Shown here piece by piece: positions 1-6,056 of a DNA stretch of 7,166 bases (position 1 is its first letter; each line of letters begins with the position of its first letter). The stretch is from Candidatus Accumulibacter iunctus (GTDB taxonomy: Bacteria > Pseudomonadota > Gammaproteobacteria > Burkholderiales > Rhodocyclaceae): the NCBI GenBank assembly GCA_002345025.1, contig DDUX01000029.1:1-7166 (forward strand), read 5' to 3'. The position numbers were made by a program, and so were the translations under genes. The notes beneath the pieces are model-generated. The model was given only the letters and a program-made list of their open reading frames with translations, did no database searches and was not told the origin of the DNA.

Positions 1-1
1 G

Positions 2-895
2 CAGCGCGCGCTCGCCGGCGACGTGCTCGCGCGGCTCAGCGATCCGCGCCGCCAACTGCTCGAGGTCGACGCGATGCGCTTCGCGCATGTTCCCGCTGGC
101 GCCTTCTGGATGGGGGACCAGGATAGTGACGATGCGCCACTGCACCGCAATGAGACGCTCGACTGTGACTACTGGATCGCCGAGGCGCCGGTCAGCGTTG
201 CGCAGTTCGCCGAGTTCGTCACCGCCAGCGGTGCTACCGGGCATGACGCGGATGCGCTGCGCGCGCTGGCGAACCGGCCGGTCGTGAACGTCAGTTGGCA
301 CGATGCGCGCGCCTTCTGTGCCTGGCTGAACGAGCACTGGCGCCAGCGACTGCCGGCCGGCTGGATCGTCTCGCTGCCGTCGGAACCAGAATGGAAAAAG
401 GCGGCTCGCGGCGGACTGCAGATCCCGCGTGCGATCCGGCTGGAGAGCATCGCCCAGGGATTCGCCGCCAGCGACGCGCCGCTGCAGGACAACCCGCTGC
501 CAAAGCGCAGCTACCCCTGGGGCGACGACCAGGAGGAAGAGAGGGCCAATGTGGAGATGAGCATCGGCGACACGAGCACCCCGGGCATCTTCTCCGGCGG
601 TCAGAGTCCCTACGGCTGCGAGGACCTCGCCGGCAACGTCTGGGAGTGGACGCGCAGCCTCTGGGGTACCGATTGGCAGAAGCCCGACTTCGGCTACCCG
701 TATGACGCCCACGATCGGCGACGCGAGGACCCGGACGCACCGGACGAGGTGTGGCGGGTCGTGCGCGGCGGCTCGTGGCTCGATCCCCGGGGCGATGCAC
801 GCTGTGGCGTCCGCCGCTGGTATCGCCCGGACGGCCGCGATGGCAGCCTCGGTTTTCGCGTGGTGTTGCGTTCTTCCCCTGTTCTTCCGCTCTGA
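2..895 (+). CDS. SUMF1/FGE-sulfatase-like domain protein, C-terminal part (5' end outside window)
   Basis: The frame is open from the first complete codon at base 2 to the TGA at 893-895 (297 residues seen), so the gene starts outside the window; the GTG at 23 and later ATGs are probably internal. Residues about 26-290 form one formylglycine-generating-enzyme-like (SUMF1, FGE-sulfatase) domain: VPAGAFWMGD at 30-39, RPVVNVSWHDARAFCAWLN at 92-110, LPSEPEWKKAARGG at 125-138, YPWGDD at 171-176, SPYGCEDLAGNVWEW at 202-216, RVVRGGSW at 252-259 and GFRVV at 284-288. The preceding RALAGDVLARLSDPR resembles the linker that joins this domain to helical or NACHT/STAND modules in large bacterial proteins. 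True FGE oxidises a sulfatase cysteine using two C-terminal cysteines; here the segment after GGSW is shorter and only Cys268 lies nearby, so sulfatase-activating activity is unlikely and a binding or structural role is more plausible (inference). A terminator-bearing repeat begins 24 bases after the stop. Confidence 0.88.
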   Translation, partial: QRALAGDVLARLSDPRRQLLEVDAMRFAHVPAGAFWMGDQDSDDAPLHRNETLDCDYWIAEAPVSVAQFAEFVTASGATGHDADALRALANRPVVNVSWHDARAFCAWLNEHWRQRLPAGWIVSLPSEPEWKKAARGGLQIPRAIRLESIAQGFAASDAPLQDNPLPKRSYPWGDDQEEERANVEMSIGDTSTPGIFSGGQSPYGCEDLAGNVWEWTRSLWGTDWQKPDFGYPYDAHDRRREDPDAPDEVWRVVRGGSWLDPRGDARCGVRRWYRPDGRDGSLGFRVVLRSSPVLPL

Positions 896-918
896 TCTCT
901 GCTCCCTCTGCACTCTGT

Positions 919-1062
919 CACTCCGGGATCTCCGACTCTGGAGGGGGTGCGGGGGAGACTTCCCCCGCCGCGCGCAGCGCGGCGCTTTTTTACCAGCTCG
1001 CGCAGCCGGCAGCCGCAGCGACCCAGAGGCGCGCCCTGCCCGGCCGACGGCGAAGATCTGAA
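919..1062 (+). repeat. Structured intergenic repeat, copy 1
   Basis: This 144-base stretch aligns over its whole length with 2736-2883 in the same orientation. Shared blocks include atctccgactctgg, a 20-base block at 964-983 holding a hairpin, ccagctcg, gccggcagccgcagcg and cgcgccctgcccgg, in the same order with near-equal spacing. It contains two adjacent hairpins (951-966 and 966-984), and the second is followed by six T. Both copies lie downstream of a + strand gene. No convincing protein is encoded: the readable peptides here are low-complexity Ala/Arg/Gly-rich. It is probably a dispersed, non-autonomous intergenic element or a terminator-type repeat family; I do not recognise a named family. 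Confidence 0.75.
966..991 (+). terminator. Intrinsic terminator after the SUMF1-domain gene
   Basis: A perfect 8-bp GC-only stem (966-973 with 977-984, loop gca) is followed after one base by six T (986-991). This is the classic rho-independent layout. It lies about 70 bases past the stop at 895 and is built into repeat copy 1. A second hairpin (ggggga 951-956 with tccccc 961-966, loop gact) sits immediately upstream and shares one base with it, so the two may be alternatives or stack. Confidence 0.7.
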
Positions 1063-1178
1063 CGAGAAACCGGGGAAGCGGAACCGGGCACAAAGCTCGG
1101 CTTTCTTGCCCGAAACGCAAATCATGAGGCGCAAAATCCCTCTTGAAACCTCGGTTATCAGTGAGACGATCACTCCAT

Positions 1179-1871
1179 ATGCTCCGTCAACTCGCCCATT
1201 TGCCGCATGCCCTCGCCGCGGTCTTCCTGCTCTTGCCAACGGCCGGCCATTCAGGCGAGCCGCTCCCCGAGCCAGTGCGAGCTGCAGTTCTGCAACATTT
1301 CCCCGATGCGATCGCCGTTGAATGGATAAGTGGATTTCTCAACGCAGACGAAGAAAGCGATGTCGTAGCCATTGTCAGCACCAATGAGGCATCAACCGAC
1401 GGCCTGCGCGCCGAAGTCCTGGTAGTCTTGTACGGCAGCCCCAGTGGCACTTTCAGTCTGGTGGCCAGATCCCTCCCATGGATTCCGCATGAAAGGAATC
1501 AGAAGGACTTGCGCATTGGCAAGAGATCGACGTTTCTCAGGTATGGCTGCAATGCTCTCTGTGGAAAATCCATAACGGAGGGGTATTTCCAGTTCAAGGA
1601 TGTGAACGGTACTTTTTCCCTGATCTCAGAGAGGAGAAGAACGTACACGAATCCCACGGTCAATGACGATGGCTACGGGGAAAGCGTGAATTACCTGGGC
1701 CAACGCGCCATTCTCTGGAGAGTTTCCGGCAAGGAGCGCAGAGAGGTCCGGATCGATCTCAAGAAGTCAAGGCTTCTTTCGTTGGAGGCATTCGACCCAT
1801 CGAATGATGACCATCGGCCAAGAGAGATTCGACGCCATCTCGATGAGAGATTCAAGCATGTCCGGCCTTGA
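1179..1871 (+). CDS. Predicted exported protein of unknown function
   Basis: This is a 230-aa protein from ATG 1179. The frame is open upstream to TTG 1143 and GTG 1161, but from the ATG the N-terminus is a typical Sec signal peptide: MLRQ, then hydrophobic ALAAVFLLLP (residues 11-20), then TAGHSG with likely cleavage near residues 24-27. That argues for this start, although the only ribosome-binding match (gtgaga, 1161-1166) is weak. The mature part is probably periplasmic. It has two close cysteines (YGCNALCGK, Cys124 and Cys128) that could form a disulfide, then GYFQFKDVNGTFSLIS at 135-150 and GESVNYLGQR at 168-177, which look like beta-strand segments. The C-terminus is charged and basic. 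I do not recognise the family; ESVNYL-type motifs occur in uncharacterised exported proteins. GC is clearly lower than in neighbours (27 of 60 bases in each of 1321-1380 and 1561-1620, against 41 of 60 in 4261-4320), which suggests a separate origin. Confidence 0.78.
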   Translation: MLRQLAHLPHALAAVFLLLPTAGHSGEPLPEPVRAAVLQHFPDAIAVEWISGFLNADEESDVVAIVSTNEASTDGLRAEVLVVLYGSPSGTFSLVARSLPWIPHERNQKDLRIGKRSTFLRYGCNALCGKSITEGYFQFKDVNGTFSLISERRRTYTNPTVNDDGYGESVNYLGQRAILWRVSGKERREVRIDLKKSRLLSLEAFDPSNDDHRPREIRRHLDERFKHVRP

Positions 1872-2086
1872 GCGGCAACGCGGTGGAGATCTGAATGGCG
1901 GTCGATCCAGCACGCAGGTGTTCATGTCGAGCGCGTCCGCGCAAGCGGCTGCGCCTCCCCCGAGAGAGACAGGGCGGCTACCGGGGGCGTCATCGCGGCC
2001 GTTGGAGAGCAGAGGGCTGCAGGTTGAAGACACATTCACCTCAGCCACCGGCAACGAGTCGAGCATGGAGAGGATGGTGAATCGTC

Positions 2087-2638
2087 ATGCGGATTGAACT
2101 GCGGCAGGCGGCTGCGGCCGATTTCCAGGCGATCGCGGACCTCGCGCTGGCCGCGTTCGGCGCTGCGGAAGGTCCGCAGATCGTTCGTTTGATTGGCGAC
2201 CTGTCGGCAGACCCGACGGCCCGGCCCGTGCTGTCGCTGGTTGCCGCCGCCAGTGGAAGGATCGTCGGCCACGTGCTGTTCAGCAAGGTCGGGATCGGTC
2301 CACCTGGCCCGGACGTTGCGGCGGCAATCCTTGCTCCTCTTGCCGTCCATCCAGACTTCCAGTCGCGGGAAATCGGCGGCCGACTTGTCGCAGCGGGGCT
2401 GCGGCAGCTTGCCGACGCCGGGATTGCCCTTGTCTTCGTTCTCGGTCATCCGTCCTATTACCCGCGCGCCGGATTTTCAGCGGCCGGGCGCAAGGGTTTC
2501 CAGGCACCCTACCCGATCCCGCCCGGGAACGCCGACGCCTGGATGGTCAAGGAACTGCGTCCCGGGACGATCGGCAACACGCGTGGCCAGGTCATCTGCG
2601 CCGATGCGCTCGCTGATCCGGGATACTGGCGCGAATGA
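2087..2638 (+). CDS. GNAT family N-acetyltransferase, YhbS-like (COG3153)
   Basis: This is a 183-aa single-domain GNAT protein, normal for the family, predicted to be cytoplasmic and to transfer an acetyl group from acetyl-CoA to an unknown amine. The N-terminal beta strand is MRIELRQAAAADF (1-13). Beta strands 2-3 are VLSLVAAASGRIVGHVLFS (48-66). The core is LAPLAVHPDFQSREIGGRL (82-100), where strand 4 leads into the acetyl-CoA pyrophosphate loop QSREIG. VFVLGHPSYYPRAGF (116-130) matches the VTLGDPALYSRFGF-type segment of YhbS, which supports COG3153 rather than the RimI or antibiotic acetyltransferases. In the loop, the usual first glycine (Q/RxxGxG/A) is replaced by Glu95 while Gly97 is kept. 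Purine-rich ggagagga (2067-2074) and ggtga (2076-2080) precede the ATG. The 215 bases back to the previous stop hold no supported gene. The product sits alone between unrelated genes, and nothing in the sequence indicates the substrate. Confidence 0.88.
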   Translation: MRIELRQAAAADFQAIADLALAAFGAAEGPQIVRLIGDLSADPTARPVLSLVAAASGRIVGHVLFSKVGIGPPGPDVAAAILAPLAVHPDFQSREIGGRLVAAGLRQLADAGIALVFVLGHPSYYPRAGFSAAGRKGFQAPYPIPPGNADAWMVKELRPGTIGNTRGQVICADALADPGYWRE

Positions 2639-2735
2639 CTCTCGACCACCAGCCGGCGCTGCGCACGAGCGCCGCCGGCAACAAGGTCCGCTCGCTGCCG
2701 GCGCGACGGCGATGACGGCCCGCGGCCAGGGCTCA

Positions 2736-2883
2736 CACTCCGGAATCTCCGACTCTGGCGGGGGTATGGGGGAGAATCCTCCCGCCGCGCGCAGCGCGGC
2801 TCGGCTCTTCTTGCCAGCTCGTGCTGCCGGCAGCCGCAGCGGACCATAGCCGCGCCCTGCCCGGGCGACGACAAAGGCCTGAA
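2736..2883 (+). repeat. Structured intergenic repeat, copy 2
   Basis: This is the 148-base partner of 919-1062, in the same orientation, starting 98 bases after the GNAT stop. The strong stem gccgcgc/gcgcggc (2784-2790 with 2794-2800, loop gca) is identical in both copies. The preceding hairpin is kept with different bases: gggag 2770-2774 with ctccc 2779-2783, where copy 1 has ggggga with tccccc. The perfect palindrome gctgccggcagc (2823-2834) lies further on. In this copy the T run after the strong stem is degenerate (tcggctcttcttg), so it would be a weaker terminator. Together with the tandem repeat at 2953-2978, this element fills most of the 381 bases without a gene at 2639-3019; I see no other gene or RNA there. 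Confidence 0.75.
2784..2813 (+). terminator. Weak terminator-like hairpin after the GNAT gene
   Basis: A 7-bp GC-only stem with a gca loop (2784-2800) is followed by a broken T-rich tail within 2801-2813. It is the same hairpin as the terminator in repeat copy 1 but lacks an uninterrupted T run, so termination here is possible but less certain. Confidence 0.35.
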
Positions 2884-2952
2884 GGGCCCGGCACACCGAA
2901 CCGTCACCATCCCGTCACCGCCGCCGGTGCGCGCCAACCACCCGCCCCCGAT

Positions 2953-2978
2953 CGCCAGCAACCGGCGCCAGCAACCGG
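2953..2978. repeat. 13-bp perfect tandem duplication
   Basis: The unit cgccagcaaccgg occurs twice, head to tail (2953-2965 and 2966-2978), 41 bases before the DUF262 start codon. It could be a replication-slippage product or a pair of binding sites on one face of the helix for an operon regulator. The sequence does not decide between these. Confidence 0.6.
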
Positions 2979-3019
2979 CACCGTGCGCGAACGCGGGGCA
3001 TGTGAAACAATGCCGCCGT

Positions 3020-4702
3020 ATGCCCACCACGACACCCGCGATGGCCACCAGCAACCGCAGCCCCGGCACGCCACTCGACAGACGCCCCGAGGCGCGCACC
3101 TTCAGCGTCCAGGATCTGCTCGAGGCGGTGGTACGCGGGCGGATTCGCGTTCCCCGTTTCCCGCGCGGCCTGAAGTGGGACCGCGCGGATGCCACGCTTC
3201 TGCTCGAAAGCCTCGATCGGGGTTACCCGGTCGGCACGCTGCTGCTCTGGGAAAGCGCAGCGCCAGCGGACGAAGGCCGCATCGGATCGCTCACCCTGCC
3301 GGCACCACCGATGGAGAACGCCCTGTGGGTCGTCGATGGCCAGCAACGGATCGTCTCGCTCGCCCGAGTGCTGCTCGCCGCCGAGCCGGACCAGGACGCG
3401 TTCGCCCTCTACTTCGATCTCGACCGCAGCGACTTCGTCATTCCTCCCGCCGCCGGCAGGCGCCGTGCCGACCCTTCGCGCTGGCTGCCGCTGACCGTCG
3501 TGCTCGATTCGGAAAGGCTGATGCACTGGCTGCTCGAGCACGCCGCTGGCGCCGACAGTCGACCACGGCGCGACACGGCAATCCAGTTGGGACGGCGCCT
3601 GCGCGAGTACGAGATTCCCGCCTACGTCGTCCGCAGCGACGACGAAAGCATCCTGCGCGACATCTTCAAGCGGATCAATTCGGCGGGCAGGTCGCTCGAC
3701 GATGCAGACGTCTTCGACGCCCTCAATGGCTCGCGTTCCCGCAGCCGTCCATCGACGGTCGCCGAGATCTCGTCCGAGCTGGAAGAGCTGGGCTTCGGGC
3801 ACATCGAAGAGCGGATTCTGCACCGGCTACTGCGCGTCCTGATCGGCCTGCCGGTCGTCGAGGGTGCACGCGACGAGCCGCCTCGCCTGGCTGACGCAGA
3901 GGCCGCGGCGGCGTACCGGCTCACCGCGGCCACCGCCAGCCGGATCATCCTCTTCCTCAGGAATGATGCCGGTGTCGCGCACTACGAACTGCTGCCCTAC
4001 AAGCAGGCCTTCGTGACCCTGGGCCGATTCTTCCACCTCCATCCGCAGCCGTCGCGTCGCTCGTGCCAGCGGCTGGCGCGCTGGATCTGGCGCGGCGCGC
4101 TCAGCGGTGCGCACCAGGGAGACACGGTCTCGACGCGCAAGGTCTTGGCGCGCATCCTCCGGGACAGCGAGGATCGATCGGTCGATGGCATGCTGGAGAT
4201 GATCGGCCCACCGCCGTCGCTGCTTCCCGACGTCAGCGACCGCTTCAACTTCCGCTTCGCCACCGGCAAGCTGCTGACGCTGGCGCTGCTCAGCCTCGAA
4301 CCACGCGATCTGACGACGGGAGAACGGCTGACTGCCGGACAACTCCTGCGCCGCGGGCAGGCGGCGCACGATCCGTCGGCGCTGTTGCAGATCCTGCCGC
4401 CGCGTCCCGGCGGCAACGACGAAGCGCTGCAGTCGGCGGCGAACCGGCTCCTCCATCCGCCGGCTCCGGGCGGAGTGCGCCGCTTGCTGGCCGGCACCAC
4501 CGATGCCGCCCTGCTGGCCTCGCATGGCATCAGCGAAGCGGCGCGCGAGCGCCTCGTCGACGGCGATGGCGCGGCTTTCCTGAAACTGCGCGCAGAATGG
4601 CTGCGACCGCGGGTACAGGGCTTCTTCGATCGCCGCGCCGGCTGGGGCGAGCCAGACCGGCCGAGCATTGCGTCGCTGATCATCGACGACGAGGAGGCCT
4701 GA
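3020..4702 (+). CDS. DUF262 (GmrS/ParB-Srx-type fold) protein, first gene of a DUF262-HipA operon
   Basis: This is a 560-aa protein from ATG 3020. GTG 3002, with gggg just upstream, and ATG 3041 are alternative starts; an extension to GTG 2927 would read through the tandem repeat and is unlikely. Residues about 27-235 form a DUF262 domain: FSVQDLLEAVVRGRIRVPRFPRGLKW (28-53), the GYPVGTLLLW segment (68-77), the hallmark WVVDGQQRIVSL (103-114, DGQQR 106-110) and FKRINSAGRSLDDADVF (216-232). DUF262 occurs in the type IV restriction protein GmrSD and in SspE, where it is linked to nucleotide hydrolysis and target sensing, usually beside a DUF1524 HNH nuclease. I see no HNH motif in residues 240-560. 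That part is mostly helical and contains SAANRLLHP (472-480) and SHGISEAARERLVDGD (501-516). The stop (4700-4702) abuts the hipA ATG, and its last codons contain the hipA ribosome-binding site. Being first in an operon with a HipA kinase, it takes the place usually held by HipB, so a partner, antitoxin or sensor role is inferred but unproven. Confidence 0.88.
   Translation: MPTTTPAMATSNRSPGTPLDRRPEARTFSVQDLLEAVVRGRIRVPRFPRGLKWDRADATLLLESLDRGYPVGTLLLWESAAPADEGRIGSLTLPAPPMENALWVVDGQQRIVSLARVLLAAEPDQDAFALYFDLDRSDFVIPPAAGRRRADPSRWLPLTVVLDSERLMHWLLEHAAGADSRPRRDTAIQLGRRLREYEIPAYVVRSDDESILRDIFKRINSAGRSLDDADVFDALNGSRSRSRPSTVAEISSELEELGFGHIEERILHRLLRVLIGLPVVEGARDEPPRLADAEAAAAYRLTAATASRIILFLRNDAGVAHYELLPYKQAFVTLGRFFHLHPQPSRRSCQRLARWIWRGALSGAHQGDTVSTRKVLARILRDSEDRSVDGMLEMIGPPPSLLPDVSDRFNFRFATGKLLTLALLSLEPRDLTTGERLTAGQLLRRGQAAHDPSALLQILPPRPGGNDEALQSAANRLLHPPAPGGVRRLLAGTTDAALLASHGISEAARERLVDGDGAAFLKLRAEWLRPRVQGFFDRRAGWGEPDRPSIASLIIDDEEA
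4691..4697 (+). promoter_or_regulatory. Shine-Dalgarno site for the HipA-family kinase gene
   Basis: gaggagg lies five bases before ATG 4703, inside the last codons of the DUF262 gene. With zero spacing between the stop and the next start, this points to translational coupling, so the two products should be made from one mRNA in linked amounts. Confidence 0.8.
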
Positions 4703-5908
4703 ATGACGCAGCATCTCGCCGTCTGGCTGAACGATTCCCCCGTCGGCCAACTGCTGCTGACGCGCAACGATGGTTGCGAGTTCAGGCTGCTCGAGTCATA
4801 CCGGAGCGCGTATCCGCGGCCCGTCCTCGGCCAGCAGTTCGTCGACGATCCGGAGCTGGTGCATTCCTCGCGACAGCGAACGCCCGCGTGGTTTTCCAAC
4901 CTGCTGCCGGAAGGCCCGCTGCGCGAGTTGATCGCCCGGCAGGCCGGCGTCCCGGTCCATCGCGAGTTCTTCCTGCTGCAGCACCTCGGTGAGGATTTAC
5001 CCGGCGCCGTGCGCATCGTCGCCGACGATCCGCTCGCGCAAGGCGAAGAAGCCGCCGCACCGGAGGCTGCCGCCAGCCCGCGCCAGGACGACTGGCATTT
5101 CTCGCTGGCGGGCGTGCAACTCAAGTTCTCCGCGCTGCATGCGGGACGCGGACTGACCATCCCGGTCGGTGGTACCGGTGGCGACTGGATCGTCAAGCTG
5201 CCCGATGCGCGTTTTCCGGGTGTACCGGAGAACGAACACGCGACGATGCGCTGGGCACAGGCCAGCGGCATCGCGATCCCGGACATCCACCTGGTTCCGG
5301 TGGCGGAGATTTCCGGCCTGCCAGCGGCAGCCGCTGCCTTTGCCGGACAGGCGGCTCTGGCTGTCCGCCGCTTCGACCGCCCCGCGACCGGCAAGCGTGT
5401 GCACATCGAGGACTTCGCGCAGGTTCTTGGTCTGTACCCCGAGCAGAAGTACGCCCAGTTCAACTACGAAACGCTGGCCAACCTGGTCTACCGGCTCGCC
5501 GGAGAGGCCGACCTCGACGAATTCGTCCGGCGACTGGTTTTCGTCGTTGCCTCCGGCAACGGCGATGCGCACCTCAAGAACTGGAGCCTGATCTACCCCG
5601 ACGGCATCAACGCCAGGCTTGCGCCCGCTTACGATCTGGTGTCGACCATCGCGTACAGGGCCGACGACCAACTGGCGCTCAACCTCGCACGTTCGAAACG
5701 CTGGCAGGACGTCAGGCGCGAATCCTTCCTGCGTCTCGCGCGCCGGATTGGCGACGACGAGACGCGGATGGCCGACCGTCTCGAGCGCGCGCGGGAGAGC
5801 ATCCTGGCCGCATGGCACGGCGCCGGCGGCGAGTGGGGCTACACGCAGCAGGCGCGCGACCGGATTGCGTCGCAGCTTGCGCGCGTACCGCTGTTCGCCG
5901 GCGGCTGA
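4703..5908 (+). CDS. HipA-family serine/threonine kinase (toxin-like), second gene of the operon
   Basis: This is a 401-aa, apparently full-length HipA-family protein (E. coli HipA has 440). The N-terminal couple_hipA-type subdomain runs from MTQHLAVWLNDSPVG to FSNLLPEG (64-71). The kinase core follows: WHFSLAGVQLKFS (131-143) matches the HipA loop whose serine (E. coli Ser150) is autophosphorylated, here probably Ser134; WIVKLP (162-167) carries the ATP-binding Lys165; NEHATMRWA (177-185); AVRRFDR (220-226); HIEDFAQVLGL (234-244). The catalytic loop is NGDAHLKN (286-293, Asp288) and the metal-binding motif is YDLVST (310-315, Asp311). All key residues look intact, so an active kinase is expected. 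E. coli HipA phosphorylates glutamyl-tRNA synthetase and causes growth arrest; the target here is unknown. Classical hipA follows hipB, a small Cro-type repressor-antitoxin. No such gene precedes or follows this one, and the coupled partner is a DUF262 protein. A gene symbol is withheld because orthology to E. coli hipA is not shown. Confidence 0.93.
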   Translation: MTQHLAVWLNDSPVGQLLLTRNDGCEFRLLESYRSAYPRPVLGQQFVDDPELVHSSRQRTPAWFSNLLPEGPLRELIARQAGVPVHREFFLLQHLGEDLPGAVRIVADDPLAQGEEAAAPEAAASPRQDDWHFSLAGVQLKFSALHAGRGLTIPVGGTGGDWIVKLPDARFPGVPENEHATMRWAQASGIAIPDIHLVPVAEISGLPAAAAAFAGQAALAVRRFDRPATGKRVHIEDFAQVLGLYPEQKYAQFNYETLANLVYRLAGEADLDEFVRRLVFVVASGNGDAHLKNWSLIYPDGINARLAPAYDLVSTIAYRADDQLALNLARSKRWQDVRRESFLRLARRIGDDETRMADRLERARESILAAWHGAGGEWGYTQQARDRIASQLARVPLFAGG

Positions 5909-5937
5909 AGCCGGCACACGCGCCGCAGACCTGCCGG

Positions 5938-6001
5938 GTTGCCTACGCAACGATCCGGAGCACGACTGGCGCGCCGGATCGCATTGCGGCAACGCTTGCC
6001 G
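5938..6001. other. Cluster of three inverted repeats downstream of the hipA-like gene
   Basis: Three perfect inverted repeats follow one another in the 148-base gap: gttgc/gcaac (5938-5942 with 5947-5951, 4-base loop), cgatccgg/ccggatcg (5951-5958 with 5974-5981, 15-base loop) and cggcaa/ttgccg (5987-5992 with 5996-6001, 3-base loop). None is followed by a T run, so these are not a clear intrinsic terminator. They could protect the 3' end of the operon mRNA, support factor-dependent termination, or act as operator sites for the downstream gene. Confidence 0.5.
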
Positions 6002-6056
6002 ATCACCTCCGCGCAGTGTAGGGTTTCGCCGACTTCACCCCGCCGGAGCCTGCCAC

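Noticed and set aside
919..1062. Reading the repeat as a CRISPR unit
   Set aside because: There are only two copies 1.8 kb apart, with no spacer array and no cas gene in the window.
1804..2097. 97-codon + strand frame bridging the exported-protein and GNAT genes, and a 99-codon - strand frame opposite it
   Set aside because: Neither has a motif or a good ribosome-binding site, and the composition is low-complexity. The 1872-2086 gap holds no gene I can support.
2193..2849. 218-codon + strand frame overlapping the GNAT gene and running into repeat copy 2
   Set aside because: It is out of frame with a well-supported GNAT protein. Its similarity to a peptide readable near 947-1040 only reflects the nucleotide repeat.
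2927..3019. N-terminal extension of the DUF262 protein to GTG 2927
   Set aside because: The extension would encode the tandem 13-mer as a Pro/Gln/Arg-rich tail with no family match, and the DUF262 domain begins only after residue 27 of the shorter form.
2915..3823. 302-codon open frame on the - strand opposite the DUF262 N-terminal half
   Set aside because: The + strand frame carries DGQQR and the other DUF262 motifs. The antisense frame has no recognisable domain and fits a codon-bias artefact.
3997..5463. Long open frame on the - strand (488 codons) across the DUF262 and hipA-like genes
   Set aside because: The product is Ser/Arg/Ala-rich without domain motifs, and it lies antisense to two genes with clear conserved motifs. 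Such frames are expected in GC-rich DNA.
4703..5908. Calling the kinase gene hipA with a hidden hipB
   Set aside because: No small helix-turn-helix open frame is visible upstream, downstream or within the DUF262 gene's ends, so a classical hipBA call is not supported.
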